The notes: a model not told the origin generated them from the sequence alone. A stretch of DNA of 64,000 nt from Algoriphagus aquimarinus (GCF_900112005.1 NZ_FOKK01000007.1:62001-126000); one strand, 5' to 3'; shown: positions 8,722 to 19,239, counted from the stretch's first letter. Made by a program: numbers and translations.

Positions 8722-11136
8722 TTAGTTTAAAATAGTTTGGAATAATACACCCTCAGTTTGGTCTGTAGTCCTTTGCTTAAAATCCAAGTATTCTCCATTT
8801 GCCCATTTCTGAATGAAATTACTGTAAAACTTGCTACCTGGATTGCCTGATTGCCCTCCAGGATAAATGCCATATGCATTCACTTCTGAGCCTAATTCTA
8901 CAACCATTCTCCAACTTGCCCCATGCCTTTCGCTGGTGGCGTTAATAATCCCTGAACCTCCACCAGTGTAGACATTCTCCACAGAAAATGATTTAAACTG
9001 TGGAACAAGGTGCTTAATTGTTGTATTCTTATAATTGGCCCAGGAAAAATCCCCCTCCTCCAATTCCCATTTCTTCATATCCTCAAGCATTTCTTTGAAG
9101 CCCTGCTTTACATGGGCCGAGGCCATTTCTGTTTGCGCGGTATTTTTCAAATCGAACACTATTCCTTCGGGCTCATTTTTCATAAACAAGACTGTCTGAT
9201 AGTAGCTAGGTAAAACAATGGGAGCAACATTGCCAGACAATTCCTTCCATACTTGACTATATGTTTTTCGCCACCAGATATAAAATAAGGATGGACCCTT
9301 TTGATTAGGATCCGCATAAAAATCCCACTCTTTCAATAAGGTGATATACTTTTTTGCTTGGTCATCGTCTTCAAACTCACTTCCGAGCAAGCCCAGCATG
9401 ATAGGCAATGCTTCAGCAGCATGTAAATAGTAATCGTCGAATTGTAGTGCCTGAATATCTTCAACAGTGATTTCTTTCATTTCGCTAAGTCGACTATTCA
9501 ACCTACGATTTCTATAGAATTCAAAACTGTTGTCAAACACATAATAAGGATAAGTTGAGTCTGTAGGATGCTGATTGGCTGAACTCACAAAACCACGACC
9601 AGGATTTAAGGTACTGGCATTTTGTGCATTTGGAATATATCCTTGCCATTCCATTCTAGGGTCAGCCCCATCCATAAAGAACTTTCCTTGTCCTTTCCAT
9701 TTGAGTGGGAATTTACCTTGAATACGCATGGCGATATCTCCGCTTTTAGAAGCAAAAACAAAGTTCTGAGCTGGAGCCGTGAAATTATCTAAGGCAGTAT
9801 TATAGTCCTCATAGTTCGTTGCAGTATTCAGCAAAAGGAAAGTTTTCTGCTCATTTGAACCTTCATGCACATTCCATTTCAATGCAAAATTCACATCCTG
9901 ACGATTAGAATTGAAGGTTTTATCATAGACCACTGGCCCATAATGTGTATAGGCAACGGTATCAAGGTATGCCTCTTCACCTTTCACTTTTATTTCTTCT
10001 ACTCTAAAAGTGGTCTGTTCCCACTTTTCACCATATCTGTAAGCTTGTCTCGACTCATCCTGAAAAGTTATTTTGTACCAATCCCTAGTATCTCGGGTAG
10101 CATTTGTAACACCCCAAGCAATATTTTCATTGAAACCGGAAATCACTCCTAGGGCACCTGGAAGTGTCGCACCTTTCACAGAGTGCTCAGGTGTAGTCAA
10201 CTGCATGGAATACCAAAGTGACGGAAGGTTCAAACTCAAGTGAGGATCATTTGCCAAAATCGGATTTCCGCTCTTAGTTTTCGATCCAGATACTGCCCAG
10301 TTATTTGAGCCTGTACCTTCCTCTGGCTGTGGCAAAGGGTCAAGTACTAATTGATCATCAGGATAATTAATGCTGTCGGGGCGAGTAACTGCAAGTGGAT
10401 TGAAATTCCATTTATGACCAGATTCAATGATTGGGTCTACACCCGCAGGATATTCTGGATAAAGCTTATCCAACATGACATCTCCCAAGATTTTACGCAG
10501 ATTGGAATACTCCAAATCACGGTCGCCTACCAGCATGTCAGTCATGTATTTCAACAAAAGAATAGATTTGAAAGCTGTCCAGTGCTCAGGTCTATAATTG
10601 AGGATTTTATATTCCACAGGTAACTGAGCGTCTTTCAATTGATCTATGTACTGATTCACTCCATCTGCATAGGCTTCTAACAAAAGGTAGGATTCTGGAT
10701 CATTTTCTTGAATAAATACCACTCCCTTCTCAGCACCGTAGGCCAAGCCCTTTCTTCGCGTCATTCTGTCCAGATCCAAAGCCAAGGGGCCGACGATTTC
10801 AGAAATTCTCCCCGCTGCTGCCATGGTTTGAAATTCCATTTGCCAAAGTCTGTGCTTTGCAGTGATGTATCCTTGAGCCCGGTACAGGTCAGCCTGACTA
10901 GTTGCAAAAATGTGAGGGATAAGATTTTCATCATATACCACTTTCACCTCGCTGCTCAAATTGCTGAGTTCCAATATATCTTCGGCCAATTCATCTTCAG
11001 AGAATGAATTTTGCCAAAATCCATGGTAAGGATCAAGTAGAGGAGCTAAGGGTGGAATGGCTCCAAACTGCTTAGATACTGACAGGGCTAAAGCTACTGT
11101 CAAAGTCAAAACGACTAAAAAACCTATATACTTCAT
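8722..11136 (-). CDS. Penicillin acylase family protein (Ntn hydrolase)
   Basis: An 804-residue exported Ntn hydrolase. A hydrophobic N-terminus (2-20) acts as signal or anchor. The alpha-subunit motif DENLIPHIFA follows at about 69-78, and the beta chain would begin at the conserved serine in GTGSNNWAVSG (S277), freed by autocatalysis. Downstream NDPHLSLNLPSLWY and NVAWGVTNA-like (NIAWGVTNA) segments are typical family signatures. Family members cleave the amide bond of beta-lactams, acyl-homoserine lactones or N-acyl amino acids; the substrate here cannot be assigned. Length fits an alpha, linker and beta arrangement. The start is chosen for its signal peptide. It is likely co-transcribed with the small membrane protein downstream. 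Confidence 0.92.
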   Translation of the reverse strand: MKYIGFLVVLTLTVALALSVSKQFGAIPPLAPLLDPYHGFWQNSFSEDELAEDILELSNLSSEVKVVYDENLIPHIFATSQADLYRAQGYITAKHRLWQMEFQTMAAAGRISEIVGPLALDLDRMTRRKGLAYGAEKGVVFIQENDPESYLLLEAYADGVNQYIDQLKDAQLPVEYKILNYRPEHWTAFKSILLLKYMTDMLVGDRDLEYSNLRKILGDVMLDKLYPEYPAGVDPIIESGHKWNFNPLAVTRPDSINYPDDQLVLDPLPQPEEGTGSNNWAVSGSKTKSGNPILANDPHLSLNLPSLWYSMQLTTPEHSVKGATLPGALGVISGFNENIAWGVTNATRDTRDWYKITFQDESRQAYRYGEKWEQTTFRVEEIKVKGEEAYLDTVAYTHYGPVVYDKTFNSNRQDVNFALKWNVHEGSNEQKTFLLLNTATNYEDYNTALDNFTAPAQNFVFASKSGDIAMRIQGKFPLKWKGQGKFFMDGADPRMEWQGYIPNAQNASTLNPGRGFVSSANQHPTDSTYPYYVFDNSFEFYRNRRLNSRLSEMKEITVEDIQALQFDDYYLHAAEALPIMLGLLGSEFEDDDQAKKYITLLKEWDFYADPNQKGPSLFYIWWRKTYSQVWKELSGNVAPIVLPSYYQTVLFMKNEPEGIVFDLKNTAQTEMASAHVKQGFKEMLEDMKKWELEEGDFSWANYKNTTIKHLVPQFKSFSVENVYTGGGSGIINATSERHGASWRMVVELGSEVNAYGIYPGGQSGNPGSKFYSNFIQKWANGEYLDFKQRTTDQTEGVLFQTILN

Positions 11137-11220
11137 TGAATCGATTTCAGGTAATGTGACGAATTTAGCCGAATCTGCGAACTATTAGTCAATTAGTGGT
11201 ATCCTTTTAGGATCTAAAAA

Positions 11221-11254
11221 TAAAAAAAGCCCTCAAAAAATGATTTTGAGGGCT
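11221..11254 (-). terminator. Rho-independent terminator
   Basis: An 11-bp perfect stem (AGCCCTCAAAA / TTTTGAGGGCT, 11228-11254) with a 5-nt loop is followed on the minus strand by a run of seven T (11222-11228 as A on plus). It lies 20 bp past the stop of the DUF2911 lipoprotein gene. Confidence 0.9.
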
Positions 11255-11273
11255 TCTATGTGAATATATAGTA

Positions 11274-11849
11274 CTAGTTAATCGTGATCGGCAACTTAAG
11301 TTTTTCCCAGCGAATCACTAACCCAGGGCTCTTAATATCCATCATTAGCCCTTCTTGATTACTTTCTTCCCAAACAGGGTTTACATCCACCCTCAAAACG
11401 TCATTTTTCTCATCGTATTGGAAATGGCCATGCTCTAGATCCCACTCAGAATTGAAAATCACGGTCCACGGACCAGTTTCCTTTGGGATAGTGAAAAGAG
11501 AATATTTACCAGCAGGAAGTTTTTTGCCTTCTACTGTCATATCCTCGGATAGAACCACGTATGATGCTTCATTTGCGCCAGTTCTCCATACTACATTGTA
11601 TGGCACCAAATCTCCCCATAATTCTCGGCCTTTCACCGCAGGAGAACCATATTGTACTTTAAATGCCTTACCGGAAATCTGACCTTCTTTCACCATCAAT
11701 GGGCTCGGTCTGGATTCTGATGCCTCAGCGGCTTCTTTGGTTTCTGCAGCTACTTCAGACTCTGAAGATTCAGAGGTCTTTGATTCACCGCATGAAGCAA
11801 AAGCCATTGCAATAACTGCTGTCGCTAAAATAGTTTGGTACGTTTTCAT
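11274..11849 (-). CDS. DUF2911 lipoprotein
   Basis: A 191-residue protein starting with a lipoprotein signal peptide (MKTYQTILATAVIAMAFASC, lipid-attachment C20), a Ser/Glu/Ala-rich linker (21-50) and a DUF2911 domain from about 55 to the end (VKGRELWGDLVPYNVVWRTG, KLPAGKYSLFTIP, GPWTVIFNSEWD). The domain is widespread in Bacteroidota and has no established function. The frame continues upstream to 11903, but ATG at 11849 gives a proper signal peptide. The acidic linker suggests display on the outer face of a membrane. It is a single-gene unit with a strong terminator. Confidence 0.9.
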   Translation of the reverse strand: MKTYQTILATAVIAMAFASCGESKTSESSESEVAAETKEAAEASESRPSPLMVKEGQISGKAFKVQYGSPAVKGRELWGDLVPYNVVWRTGANEASYVVLSEDMTVEGKKLPAGKYSLFTIPKETGPWTVIFNSEWDLEHGHFQYDEKNDVLRVDVNPVWEESNQEGLMMDIKSPGLVIRWEKLKLPITIN

Positions 11850-12093
11850 AGTGGGTAAATTTCTATCGAAATAACTAATATTTAGTAAATGAGCAAAATT
11901 CAAGCCTCTCTTTCATCATTTGCGATGCAATCATTTGCTTCAATTCCAAAAATTTTAACTTTACAGAATAGTAAAATGATTTCTACCAATCAATTTTCAC
12001 TTGGATCGAAGATTGCTCTGAAGGTAATACGCGCACATTCCTCAATAGGATCATGATTTATTGCATAATATATTACCAGATCAATTTCAATTC

Positions 12094-13137
12094 ATGAAAA
12101 TTATTACTTGGCTCATTTTTGTCGCATCTCTATTGTTGTTTGCTAGCGTTTATATCTCACCGGAGTATTTTCAATACGTGGGATTATTGCCTTTTTTCAT
12201 CCCATTGATTTTAGTACTAAATGTATTACTCCTGATAATCTTGATTTTATCCTGGAGGAAATTATCGTTTCTACCTCTTTTTGCTTTACTCATCGGCTAC
12301 AAATTTTTTCTTGCCACATTCCAGATCCATCCAAAAAATGAGGAAGCCGTAGGTTTGAAAGTCCTCACCTACAACGCGCATATGTTCTTTGACAACCCAA
12401 AAAGTGAGGTAGCTCCCGGTTCAAATGTGCTCTCTTGGCTTCAAAACCAACCAGCCGACGTGAAGGTTTTTCAAGAATTTTATCAGGACAACACGACTCC
12501 TTCACGTGATGCAATCAAGATTCTTGGAAAAAACTCTAACTACAAAGTTTCCTATCATATCACCGATGGTAACCCAAGTAAAAAATCAAATGGTTTAGCT
12601 ATTTTCTCCAAATACCCCATCATCAATGACGGTAAGGTCTTCGATGCCCAGGGGACTAATGGCGCCATATTCGCTGATATTCTAGTGAAAAATGATACCA
12701 TTCGTATTTATAACACTCATTTGGAATCAATGCGGATTAACTCAGATGGACTGGAAAATCTGGAAGGGGTCAAGGAAAATTACAGGCAAACATTAGGCAA
12801 GCTTCAGCGAGGTAGTCTAGCTCGGAGCAAACAACTTAAAGTACTATTGGAGCACATGAATAATAGTCCCCATCCTTTAATTCTAATGGGTGACTTAAAT
12901 GAAATCCCCTACTCATACACCTATTTCAAACTAGGTGAGAATTATGAAAATGCTTTTGAGAATGCAGGAAGAGGTTTCGGCTTTACTTATAACCGTATTC
13001 TTTTCTTCTTAAGAATTGACCATATTTTCTCCAGTCAAAAGCTGAAGGCAGTACAATTCAAAACTCACAGAGAGGTTGATTATTCCGATCATTACCCTGT
13101 ATCAGCTACATTTACTTGGGAGGGATTTGCGGAATAA
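12094..13137 (+). CDS. Membrane-anchored endonuclease/exonuclease/phosphatase (EEP) family protein
   Basis: A 347-residue protein with two to three N-terminal membrane helices (about 4-22, 28-56 and a weaker 58-76), then an EEP domain from about 88. Motifs are LTYNAHMFF (metal Asn), QEFYQD (metal Glu), THLES, LMGDLNEIPYS (catalytic Asp and Asn), RIDHIFSS and YSDHYPVSATF (general-base His). The fold covers nucleases and phospho- or sphingomyelin-type diesterases; the anchored form common in Bacteroidota has no agreed substrate. An in-frame TTG at 12061 would add 11 residues; ATG at 12094 is preferred. It converges on the RND transporter gene with an 11-bp gap. Confidence 0.9.
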   Translation: MKIITWLIFVASLLLFASVYISPEYFQYVGLLPFFIPLILVLNVLLLIILILSWRKLSFLPLFALLIGYKFFLATFQIHPKNEEAVGLKVLTYNAHMFFDNPKSEVAPGSNVLSWLQNQPADVKVFQEFYQDNTTPSRDAIKILGKNSNYKVSYHITDGNPSKKSNGLAIFSKYPIINDGKVFDAQGTNGAIFADILVKNDTIRIYNTHLESMRINSDGLENLEGVKENYRQTLGKLQRGSLARSKQLKVLLEHMNNSPHPLILMGDLNEIPYSYTYFKLGENYENAFENAGRGFGFTYNRILFFLRIDHIFSSQKLKAVQFKTHREVDYSDHYPVSATFTWEGFAE

Positions 13138-13148
13138 TTATACAATTA

Positions 13149-15401
13149 TCATTTCTTGAATTTTTTCTCCCACATCTTTTTTAAGGGTAAAAGAAGTAGT
13201 GGTAATAACATCAGATCTGCCAATAGAGCAAAAATCATAGACGCAGAAATCAACAAACCCGTAAAATGGGTAACTCCAAACTGGCTAAAGATCAACAAGC
13301 CGAATCCAGCAGTCAAAACTATTGTAGTGAGAACAATAGCCTTACCAGTTTCTAAAAAAGTGCGTTTCAATGCATATATCAGGTTTTTACCTAAAACCAA
13401 TTCGTGCTTCAGTCTACTCATAAAGTGTATACTATCATCCACTGCTATCCCAAAGGCTACTGTAAACAAGATCGCGGTGGTCAGCTTAAATTCAATTCCC
13501 AAGAAGTACATCAGTCCAAGCATCCATATGAGTGGAATGAAATTCGGTATCAGCACCAGAAATGAAATTCGCCAAGACCTAAACAGAAAACCTACGATTA
13601 CACCAACTAAGAGGAATGCGACCCCGAGGCCTTTAGCCATCTGTAAAGTCACAGATTTGTGCCCCTTATCAATCAAATAGGCAGTCCCAGTCCATCGAAC
13701 TTGTAGTAGATCAGGATTAATTTCCTGACGAGCAAACTCAGTCAACTCTGCCCGAAGCGTAGTCATTTTCAGAGAACCCAAATCTGGAGCTCTGGCGCTG
13801 ATTCTCCCTGATTTTTGATCAGCAGATAGCACTTTTGCATCACTTTCCTCTATTACTTTATCGATCCATTTATCCATTCGCTGCCTTTGTCCTCTGGAGG
13901 GAAGTTGGAAAGCTTTTACGTCACCTTGGTTTTGTGCTTGATTGATAGATTTCACCAATGTCAAAGGAGAAATAGCCTGGCCTTCGCCAAACAACTCATG
14001 GATTTTCGCTTCTACTTTACCCAATTCTACCAGCACATTATAGTCCAGCAAAGAATTTGCTTTTTCACCAACTGAAATATAAATCTCCAATGGATTTGAA
14101 CCTCCAAATTGCATGTCAAAATATTCAAAGTCATGTCTAATAGGATGATCAATAGGAAGATTATCTAATAGGTATCCATTAATCTTAAGTGTAGAGCCTA
14201 AGGCGATACAGAGAAGAGTAATCCCAAGAAATGATAGGCGGATGGACTTTTTATGTTTCAATTGCCAGGAAAAAATCTTCAATAGCAAAGTTAGCTTTTC
14301 TGCCTCCTGAAGTGATTTAGGGATTCTAATGGGAATAAGATAAAGTAAACCTGGAGCAAGTGAAATCACAGCAAAAAACATCACCAACACTCCTAACCCA
14401 GTGGTCCATCCGAAATCCTGAAGAGCTGGGATGGTTGTGAAATAGAGTGAAATAAAACCTAATGCTGTTGTCAGCACGGTTAACCAAACTGGAACAACTA
14501 ATTCCTTGAAAACAGCCCGTATTGCAGCGCCCTTCTCATCGCCTTCTTTAAGTTTTTTAATAAAATGAGTGAAAAAATGAATCAAAGCACTTAAACCGAC
14601 AATCATAAAAATAGTGGGCTGCATGATTGACATCACATCCAGAGGTTTTCCCAACAAAATAAGTAAGCCAAAAGCCCATGCGACGCCTATGATTAGAACC
14701 AATAGCGGAATAATTACTCCCCACCAAGATCTGAAAATCAGTACGAGCAAAAGCAGCATCAGTAAGATGGAGCCCCCGAAAAACAGCCCGAATTCATTCT
14801 GCATCAACTTGATAAAATCACCCTGAGTCTGGATTTTCCCTGCTACTGCCAGAGGTTGAATACCATGCTTTTTGAAGACACTTTTTATAGAACTGTATAA
14901 GCTGTCTCCATCCGACTTGGAAATATTTTGCTCGTTTTTGATCCAGAGCAAAAGTGCATTTCCATCCTTTGAAATCAGCTGAGAGCTATATTGATCCAGA
15001 TTAGAAGAAGTTTTACCAAGGGAATTGTCATCTGACCAATCCAATACTTTTCTAGATCTCAATCCAAAAATCCCAATGATGGGTTGCTCCAAATTAAGAA
15101 TGGAAATGACCGTATCAACTTGATTAAATCGCTGGATTTCATCCTGTATACTAGTAGCTTTTGTCAAAAAACCAGGAGACAATAGTTCACCTGTTTCATT
15201 TCCCAGCGCAACTAGGAGGTAGTCATTATCATTTTCAAACTGACTTTTGAAATTTTGATAGAAGTCTAAGTCCTCGTCATTCTGCGGGAAGAAAGTTTCA
15301 AAATCATAATTGAATTGTGGAATTGGACGGAAAACCGCTAGCAAAACGCAGAGTAACACTGCAGAAACAAGGAATGTGTAAGCTGTTGACTTTCGAAACA
15401 T
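13149..15401 (-). CDS. RND/MMPL family transporter
   Basis: A 750-residue inner-membrane protein built from two repeated modules. Each module has one membrane helix (about 8-26 and 383-400), a periplasmic domain (about 30-195 and 405-575), then a block of five helices (about 200-365 and 580-745) resembling the sterol-sensing-domain type. The acidic motif AVDDSIHFMSRLKHEL in the second block (about 645-660) and SALIHFFTHFIKKL in the first match MMPL/RND proton-relay regions. Relatives export lipids, hopanoids or drugs by proton antiport. No membrane-fusion or outer-membrane partner is adjacent, so it probably acts alone on a lipid-like substrate, which is an inference. Confidence 0.88.
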   Translation of the reverse strand: MFRKSTAYTFLVSAVLLCVLLAVFRPIPQFNYDFETFFPQNDEDLDFYQNFKSQFENDNDYLLVALGNETGELLSPGFLTKATSIQDEIQRFNQVDTVISILNLEQPIIGIFGLRSRKVLDWSDDNSLGKTSSNLDQYSSQLISKDGNALLLWIKNEQNISKSDGDSLYSSIKSVFKKHGIQPLAVAGKIQTQGDFIKLMQNEFGLFFGGSILLMLLLLVLIFRSWWGVIIPLLVLIIGVAWAFGLLILLGKPLDVMSIMQPTIFMIVGLSALIHFFTHFIKKLKEGDEKGAAIRAVFKELVVPVWLTVLTTALGFISLYFTTIPALQDFGWTTGLGVLVMFFAVISLAPGLLYLIPIRIPKSLQEAEKLTLLLKIFSWQLKHKKSIRLSFLGITLLCIALGSTLKINGYLLDNLPIDHPIRHDFEYFDMQFGGSNPLEIYISVGEKANSLLDYNVLVELGKVEAKIHELFGEGQAISPLTLVKSINQAQNQGDVKAFQLPSRGQRQRMDKWIDKVIEESDAKVLSADQKSGRISARAPDLGSLKMTTLRAELTEFARQEINPDLLQVRWTGTAYLIDKGHKSVTLQMAKGLGVAFLLVGVIVGFLFRSWRISFLVLIPNFIPLIWMLGLMYFLGIEFKLTTAILFTVAFGIAVDDSIHFMSRLKHELVLGKNLIYALKRTFLETGKAIVLTTIVLTAGFGLLIFSQFGVTHFTGLLISASMIFALLADLMLLPLLLLPLKKMWEKKFKK

Positions 15402-15534
15402 CTATTCGTTTACATGAATATTTATCCTATTACTTTTTCAAGTATAACAAGATTGAGGCTGCTTTGTGCTAAATCAATTCCATTTATTCTCTGAACTGAT
15501 TAACTTGCCGAAACTTGAAAATCAAACAGACGAG

Positions 15535-16329
15535 ATGAAGCAATACCACGATTTGATGCGCAAAATCCTAGACGAAGGAGCAGTAAAAGGAGATAGAACA
15601 GGGACGGGAACGCGTAGTATATTCGGTCATCAATTGCGATTTGATCTATCTAAAGGTTTCCCAGTAGTAACTACCAAGAAGCTTCACTTACGATCTATCA
15701 TCATAGAGCTACTTTGGTTCCTCAAAGGTGATTCGAACATCAAATACCTCAACGACAATAAGGTGTCCATTTGGAATGAATGGGCAGACGAAAATGGAGA
15801 TTTGGGGCCAGTCTATGGCTATCAATGGAGACATTGGCCAGATGGCAAAGGTGGAGAAATCGACCAAATCAAAAATCTTATCCATCAAATCAAAACCAAA
15901 CCAGAAAGTCGCAGGCATATTGTTAGTGCTTGGAACGTGGCTGATGTGGACAATATGGCCTTGCCTCCTTGCCATACTATCTTCCAATTCTATGTAGCTG
16001 ATGGCAAATTAAGTTGCCAACTTTATCAGCGAAGCGCAGATGTTTTTCTAGGAGTGCCTTTCAATATTGCTTCCTATGCTTTGTTCACTATGATGGTGGC
16101 TCAGGTGTGTGGTTTAGAAGCGGGTGACTTCGTTCATACTTTTGGCGATGCTCATTTATATTCCAATCATTTGGAGCAAGCTGAGCTTCAGTTGAGTCGA
16201 GAGCTGAAAGAATTGCCAACAATGAAAATTAATCCTGAGATCAAGGATATTTTTGAATTCAAATACGAGGACTTCGAATTGATGAATTACGACCCGCACC
16301 CACATATCAAGGCTGCTGTGGCGGTGTAA
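15535..16329 (+). CDS. thyA: Thymidylate synthase
   Basis: A 264-residue enzyme, the same length as the E. coli protein, that methylates dUMP to dTMP using 5,10-methylene-tetrahydrofolate. The phosphate-binding [11 protein letters not shown] lies at 21-31, the catalytic cysteine in [11 protein letters not shown] is C146, the [16 protein letters not shown] dUMP-binding segment follows, and HxY (DAHLYSNH) lies near 207-214. A GTG at 15466 would add 23 residues, but ATG at 15535 (MKQYHDLM) gives the universal N-terminus. No dihydrofolate reductase gene is adjacent. It is divergent from the transporter gene and ends at a bidirectional terminator. Confidence 0.97.
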   Translation: MKQYHDLMRKILDEGAVKGDRTGTGTRSIFGHQLRFDLSKGFPVVTTKKLHLRSIIIELLWFLKGDSNIKYLNDNKVSIWNEWADENGDLGPVYGYQWRHWPDGKGGEIDQIKNLIHQIKTKPESRRHIVSAWNVADVDNMALPPCHTIFQFYVADGKLSCQLYQRSADVFLGVPFNIASYALFTMMVAQVCGLEAGDFVHTFGDAHLYSNHLEQAELQLSRELKELPTMKINPEIKDIFEFKYEDFELMNYDPHPHIKAAVAV

Positions 16330-16361
16330 ATAAGTGTCTTTTTTCATTCACTTATATCACA

Positions 16362-16397
16362 AAAAAGGCCTGAATCGATTTTGATTCAGGCCTTTTT
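16362..16397. terminator. Bidirectional rho-independent terminator between thyA and the S9 peptidase gene
   Basis: A 15-bp perfect stem (arms 16362-16376 and 16383-16397) encloses a 6-nt loop. Its outer part is five A pairing with five T, so each strand ends in a T tract. It serves the two convergent genes. Confidence 0.92.
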
Positions 16398-16401
16398 GAC
16401 T

Positions 16402-19239
16402 TTATTTCTCTAGCTCATATTTAAGTGTTTTCCCCTTTTCCACTGCGGGAAGTCCTTCTGACATCCATAGTGGAGCTGGTGCTCCTTTGAGGTAATGGTC
16501 AAAGAACTGACTGAGACGGACAGAGAGATCTTTTCGGTTTTTCCGCTGCACCAGATTGTGGTCTTCGCCATTGTATTGGAGTAGCCATGCTGGTTGATTC
16601 AAACGCTTCAATGCCATAAACATTTCGATTCCTTGGTACCATGGCACTGAACCATCCTCGTCATTGTGCATAATCAAAACGGGAGTTTTCACACGATCCA
16701 TGAAGAACAAGGGAGAGTTTTCTATATAGTAAACTGGCTTTTCCCAAAGTGTCCCTCCTATTCTTGATTGAGTTTGCTCGTATTGGAACATACGACTCAT
16801 GCCTGTACCCCATCGAATTCCTCCATATGCTGAAGTCATATTTACCACAGGCGCTCCTGCTCCTGCAGCTTTGAACATATTCGTCTGAGTGATCAAATAT
16901 GCAACTTGGTATCCACCCCAACTTTGACCTTGGATCGCCATATTATCTGCATCTACAAATCCTCTGGCGACAATAGATTGAACACCTGGAATAATACAGT
17001 TGTAAGCACTTGGCCCTGGAAGGCCTAAGTCGTACTTAATATCTGGCACAAAAACCAGGTAATCATTACTTATAAAATATGGAATATTGATCGTGGAAGC
17101 ACTTGGAGCAGGAGCTCTATAATTATGCAGACCGTCACTGTTGCGCTCATAGAAATAAACCATCATCGGGTATTTCTTAGAAGCATCGAAATTCTCCGGC
17201 TTGAATAACAAACCTTGGAGAGGTTCGCCATCATTAGTAAGATAGTCCACCAACTCTACAGAGCCCCAATTCACATTGGCTTGCTGAGGGTTTAGGTTGG
17301 ATACTTTTTTGAGGTTTTTAAAAGAAAGATCACTCAAATACAAATCTGGATTCTCCTGATAAGTGGACTTAGTTAGAAACACTTCAGAGCTTTCTTTTGC
17401 TTTGGTCAGACCGGAATATCGATTTGCTGACATGATTAACTGCTTAGGAGTAGACTTGCCGTCGAATGAGCCCGTAAAAAATCCGGAATCTTTATTCTTT
17501 TCATTGAAAGCAGAAAGTAATAATTGCCCTTTAGGATCAATACTTCTTTCTTCTCTATCCAGGTCTTGTCTTCTAAATACTGTATTGGATTTTCTACCTG
17601 CTCCTTGAGTCAGGTTAACTGCTCCAGCAGGATTTTTTGGGTCTATTTTCCAAATATCAAATCTATCGTAAACCAAAAATGCTTGATCACCTTCTAACCA
17701 ACCAGCATTTCCATAGCTACCAGGAAGAGATGGTGAATCGTGTAATTCTTCATAAAACACTTCGGAAACACTTTTGGTGAGATTGATTTTAGCCTTAGTA
17801 GCTACATCGTAGGCTACCCAACTACTATCACGTCCATCGTACCAATACACATACTTTCCTTCTGGAGAAATAGAAGGAAAACCTGAAGCATCTTTCTCAA
17901 TCAGTGTTTTGGATCCATCTTTAAAATCTACCAAATACAAATCTCGGCCAGTCTGAATATCCCAACTGTAGTTGATACGGTAGGGCGCATCAGTCCAAGC
18001 TATACCAAAATCACGTTCTATTTTTGACTCCAGACTTACATTTTTCACATCTAGGTCTGCGAGCTGAGTGATTTTATCGGTTTTGAGATCAATGGTTGCC
18101 AAATATGAGAATCTCTCTTCGCGCCCTTTATTTTTCAATTGCATAGGCTGAATCTCTGAATCCTGCCATCCCCAGATATCTAGACTTACTCTCTCATCAT
18201 CCAATAGGGTCGTATCACTTTCATAGCTGTAATCCACGTATTCTGGTACTACGCCAAAAAATAAACGTTCCTCATTTTCAGAGAATGTGATGTTACCGTT
18301 CTCGCTAATTCTCCCATTAGCAAGAATGCCATCAGATTCTTTATTCGCTACTTCCTTTACATTTCCATTCAGAGTTTGAACAAGAATGAGTGAATGATAC
18401 ATTTTTTTGGATTTGGTAGAATCATCCGTAGTGAGATAAGCAAGGTATTTAGCTTTAGGAGAAAAGGTCATATCTGAGTAAGAAGTCATGCCTTCAGATA
18501 GCAGTTTGTTTTCTCCATTACCGAGGTTCAGTAAATAAATGGCGGCATTGTCCAAAGTATCTTCCTCTGCTAGAACATAATGAAGGAATTCTCCATTTTT
18601 AGAAAAACCATAAGACTTCACTCGATCAAAATCATAACTCACTGAGCCATCTAATTTTCTAACAGAAAGCTTGGTTCCGTCTGTTTTCTTCGGTTTATCA
18701 GCCTTCGCGGTTGAGTCTGCCTCGGTAGTTTCATTATCCTTAGCTTTCTTTTCTTTTTCTTTCTTCTCCTTTTCAAAATGAATAGCAATCCAACTCCCTG
18801 CTTTCTCTGGTGTGGCAAAAGATTTTACCCTCGGGAGTTTCTCTAATTTCCCTGCTGCCATATTATAAATAAAAAGACTGTCTGCAGGCATATCATCCTT
18901 CTTGGTCTTTTTCAGTTTCAATACATAGACTGAATCTTTCTCAGGTACAATCTTACCAACAGCAAATGCATCATCAGCAGAAAACACAAAAGAAGATCCT
19001 CTAGAAATAATTTGACGCTTATTGGGATCTTTGAACGAGAAAATCTCGATGCGCCCATCTCCATCTTGTGGCGATATTTGATAACCTAGCCATTTTCCAT
19101 TTTTGGTGATCTTTTCTGAAGCCATTCTTTCCCATCCATCGTAATCAGTGTGAGCAAGAGGCCTTTTTTGTTGTGCAAAAAGTGATTGTGAACCGAGGAG
19201 CAGAACAATCAGCAAAACTCCAAATCTTGTAATTTTCAT
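16402..19239 (-). CDS. Secreted S9 family (prolyl oligopeptidase-like) serine peptidase
   Basis: A 945-residue exported peptidase. The signal peptide is about residues 1-22 (LLIVLLLGSQSLFAQQ). A beta-propeller-like region (about 25-640) contains a Lys/Glu-rich insertion (about 153-180, FEKEKKEKEKKAKDNE). The alpha/beta-hydrolase domain follows with the triad S773 (QGQSWGGYQ), D862 (HNDEDGSVP) and H894 (EDHNLV). S9 enzymes cut short peptides; this long form is common in Bacteroidota and is presumably periplasmic or surface-exposed. The start is set by the signal peptide. It is monocistronic. The charged insertion may be a surface loop. Confidence 0.93.
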   Translation of the reverse strand: MKITRFGVLLIVLLLGSQSLFAQQKRPLAHTDYDGWERMASEKITKNGKWLGYQISPQDGDGRIEIFSFKDPNKRQIISRGSSFVFSADDAFAVGKIVPEKDSVYVLKLKKTKKDDMPADSLFIYNMAAGKLEKLPRVKSFATPEKAGSWIAIHFEKEKKEKEKKAKDNETTEADSTAKADKPKKTDGTKLSVRKLDGSVSYDFDRVKSYGFSKNGEFLHYVLAEEDTLDNAAIYLLNLGNGENKLLSEGMTSYSDMTFSPKAKYLAYLTTDDSTKSKKMYHSLILVQTLNGNVKEVANKESDGILANGRISENGNITFSENEERLFFGVVPEYVDYSYESDTTLLDDERVSLDIWGWQDSEIQPMQLKNKGREERFSYLATIDLKTDKITQLADLDVKNVSLESKIERDFGIAWTDAPYRINYSWDIQTGRDLYLVDFKDGSKTLIEKDASGFPSISPEGKYVYWYDGRDSSWVAYDVATKAKINLTKSVSEVFYEELHDSPSLPGSYGNAGWLEGDQAFLVYDRFDIWKIDPKNPAGAVNLTQGAGRKSNTVFRRQDLDREERSIDPKGQLLLSAFNEKNKDSGFFTGSFDGKSTPKQLIMSANRYSGLTKAKESSEVFLTKSTYQENPDLYLSDLSFKNLKKVSNLNPQQANVNWGSVELVDYLTNDGEPLQGLLFKPENFDASKKYPMMVYFYERNSDGLHNYRAPAPSASTINIPYFISNDYLVFVPDIKYDLGLPGPSAYNCIIPGVQSIVARGFVDADNMAIQGQSWGGYQVAYLITQTNMFKAAGAGAPVVNMTSAYGGIRWGTGMSRMFQYEQTQSRIGGTLWEKPVYYIENSPLFFMDRVKTPVLIMHNDEDGSVPWYQGIEMFMALKRLNQPAWLLQYNGEDHNLVQRKNRKDLSVRLSQFFDHYLKGAPAPLWMSEGLPAVEKGKTLKYELEK

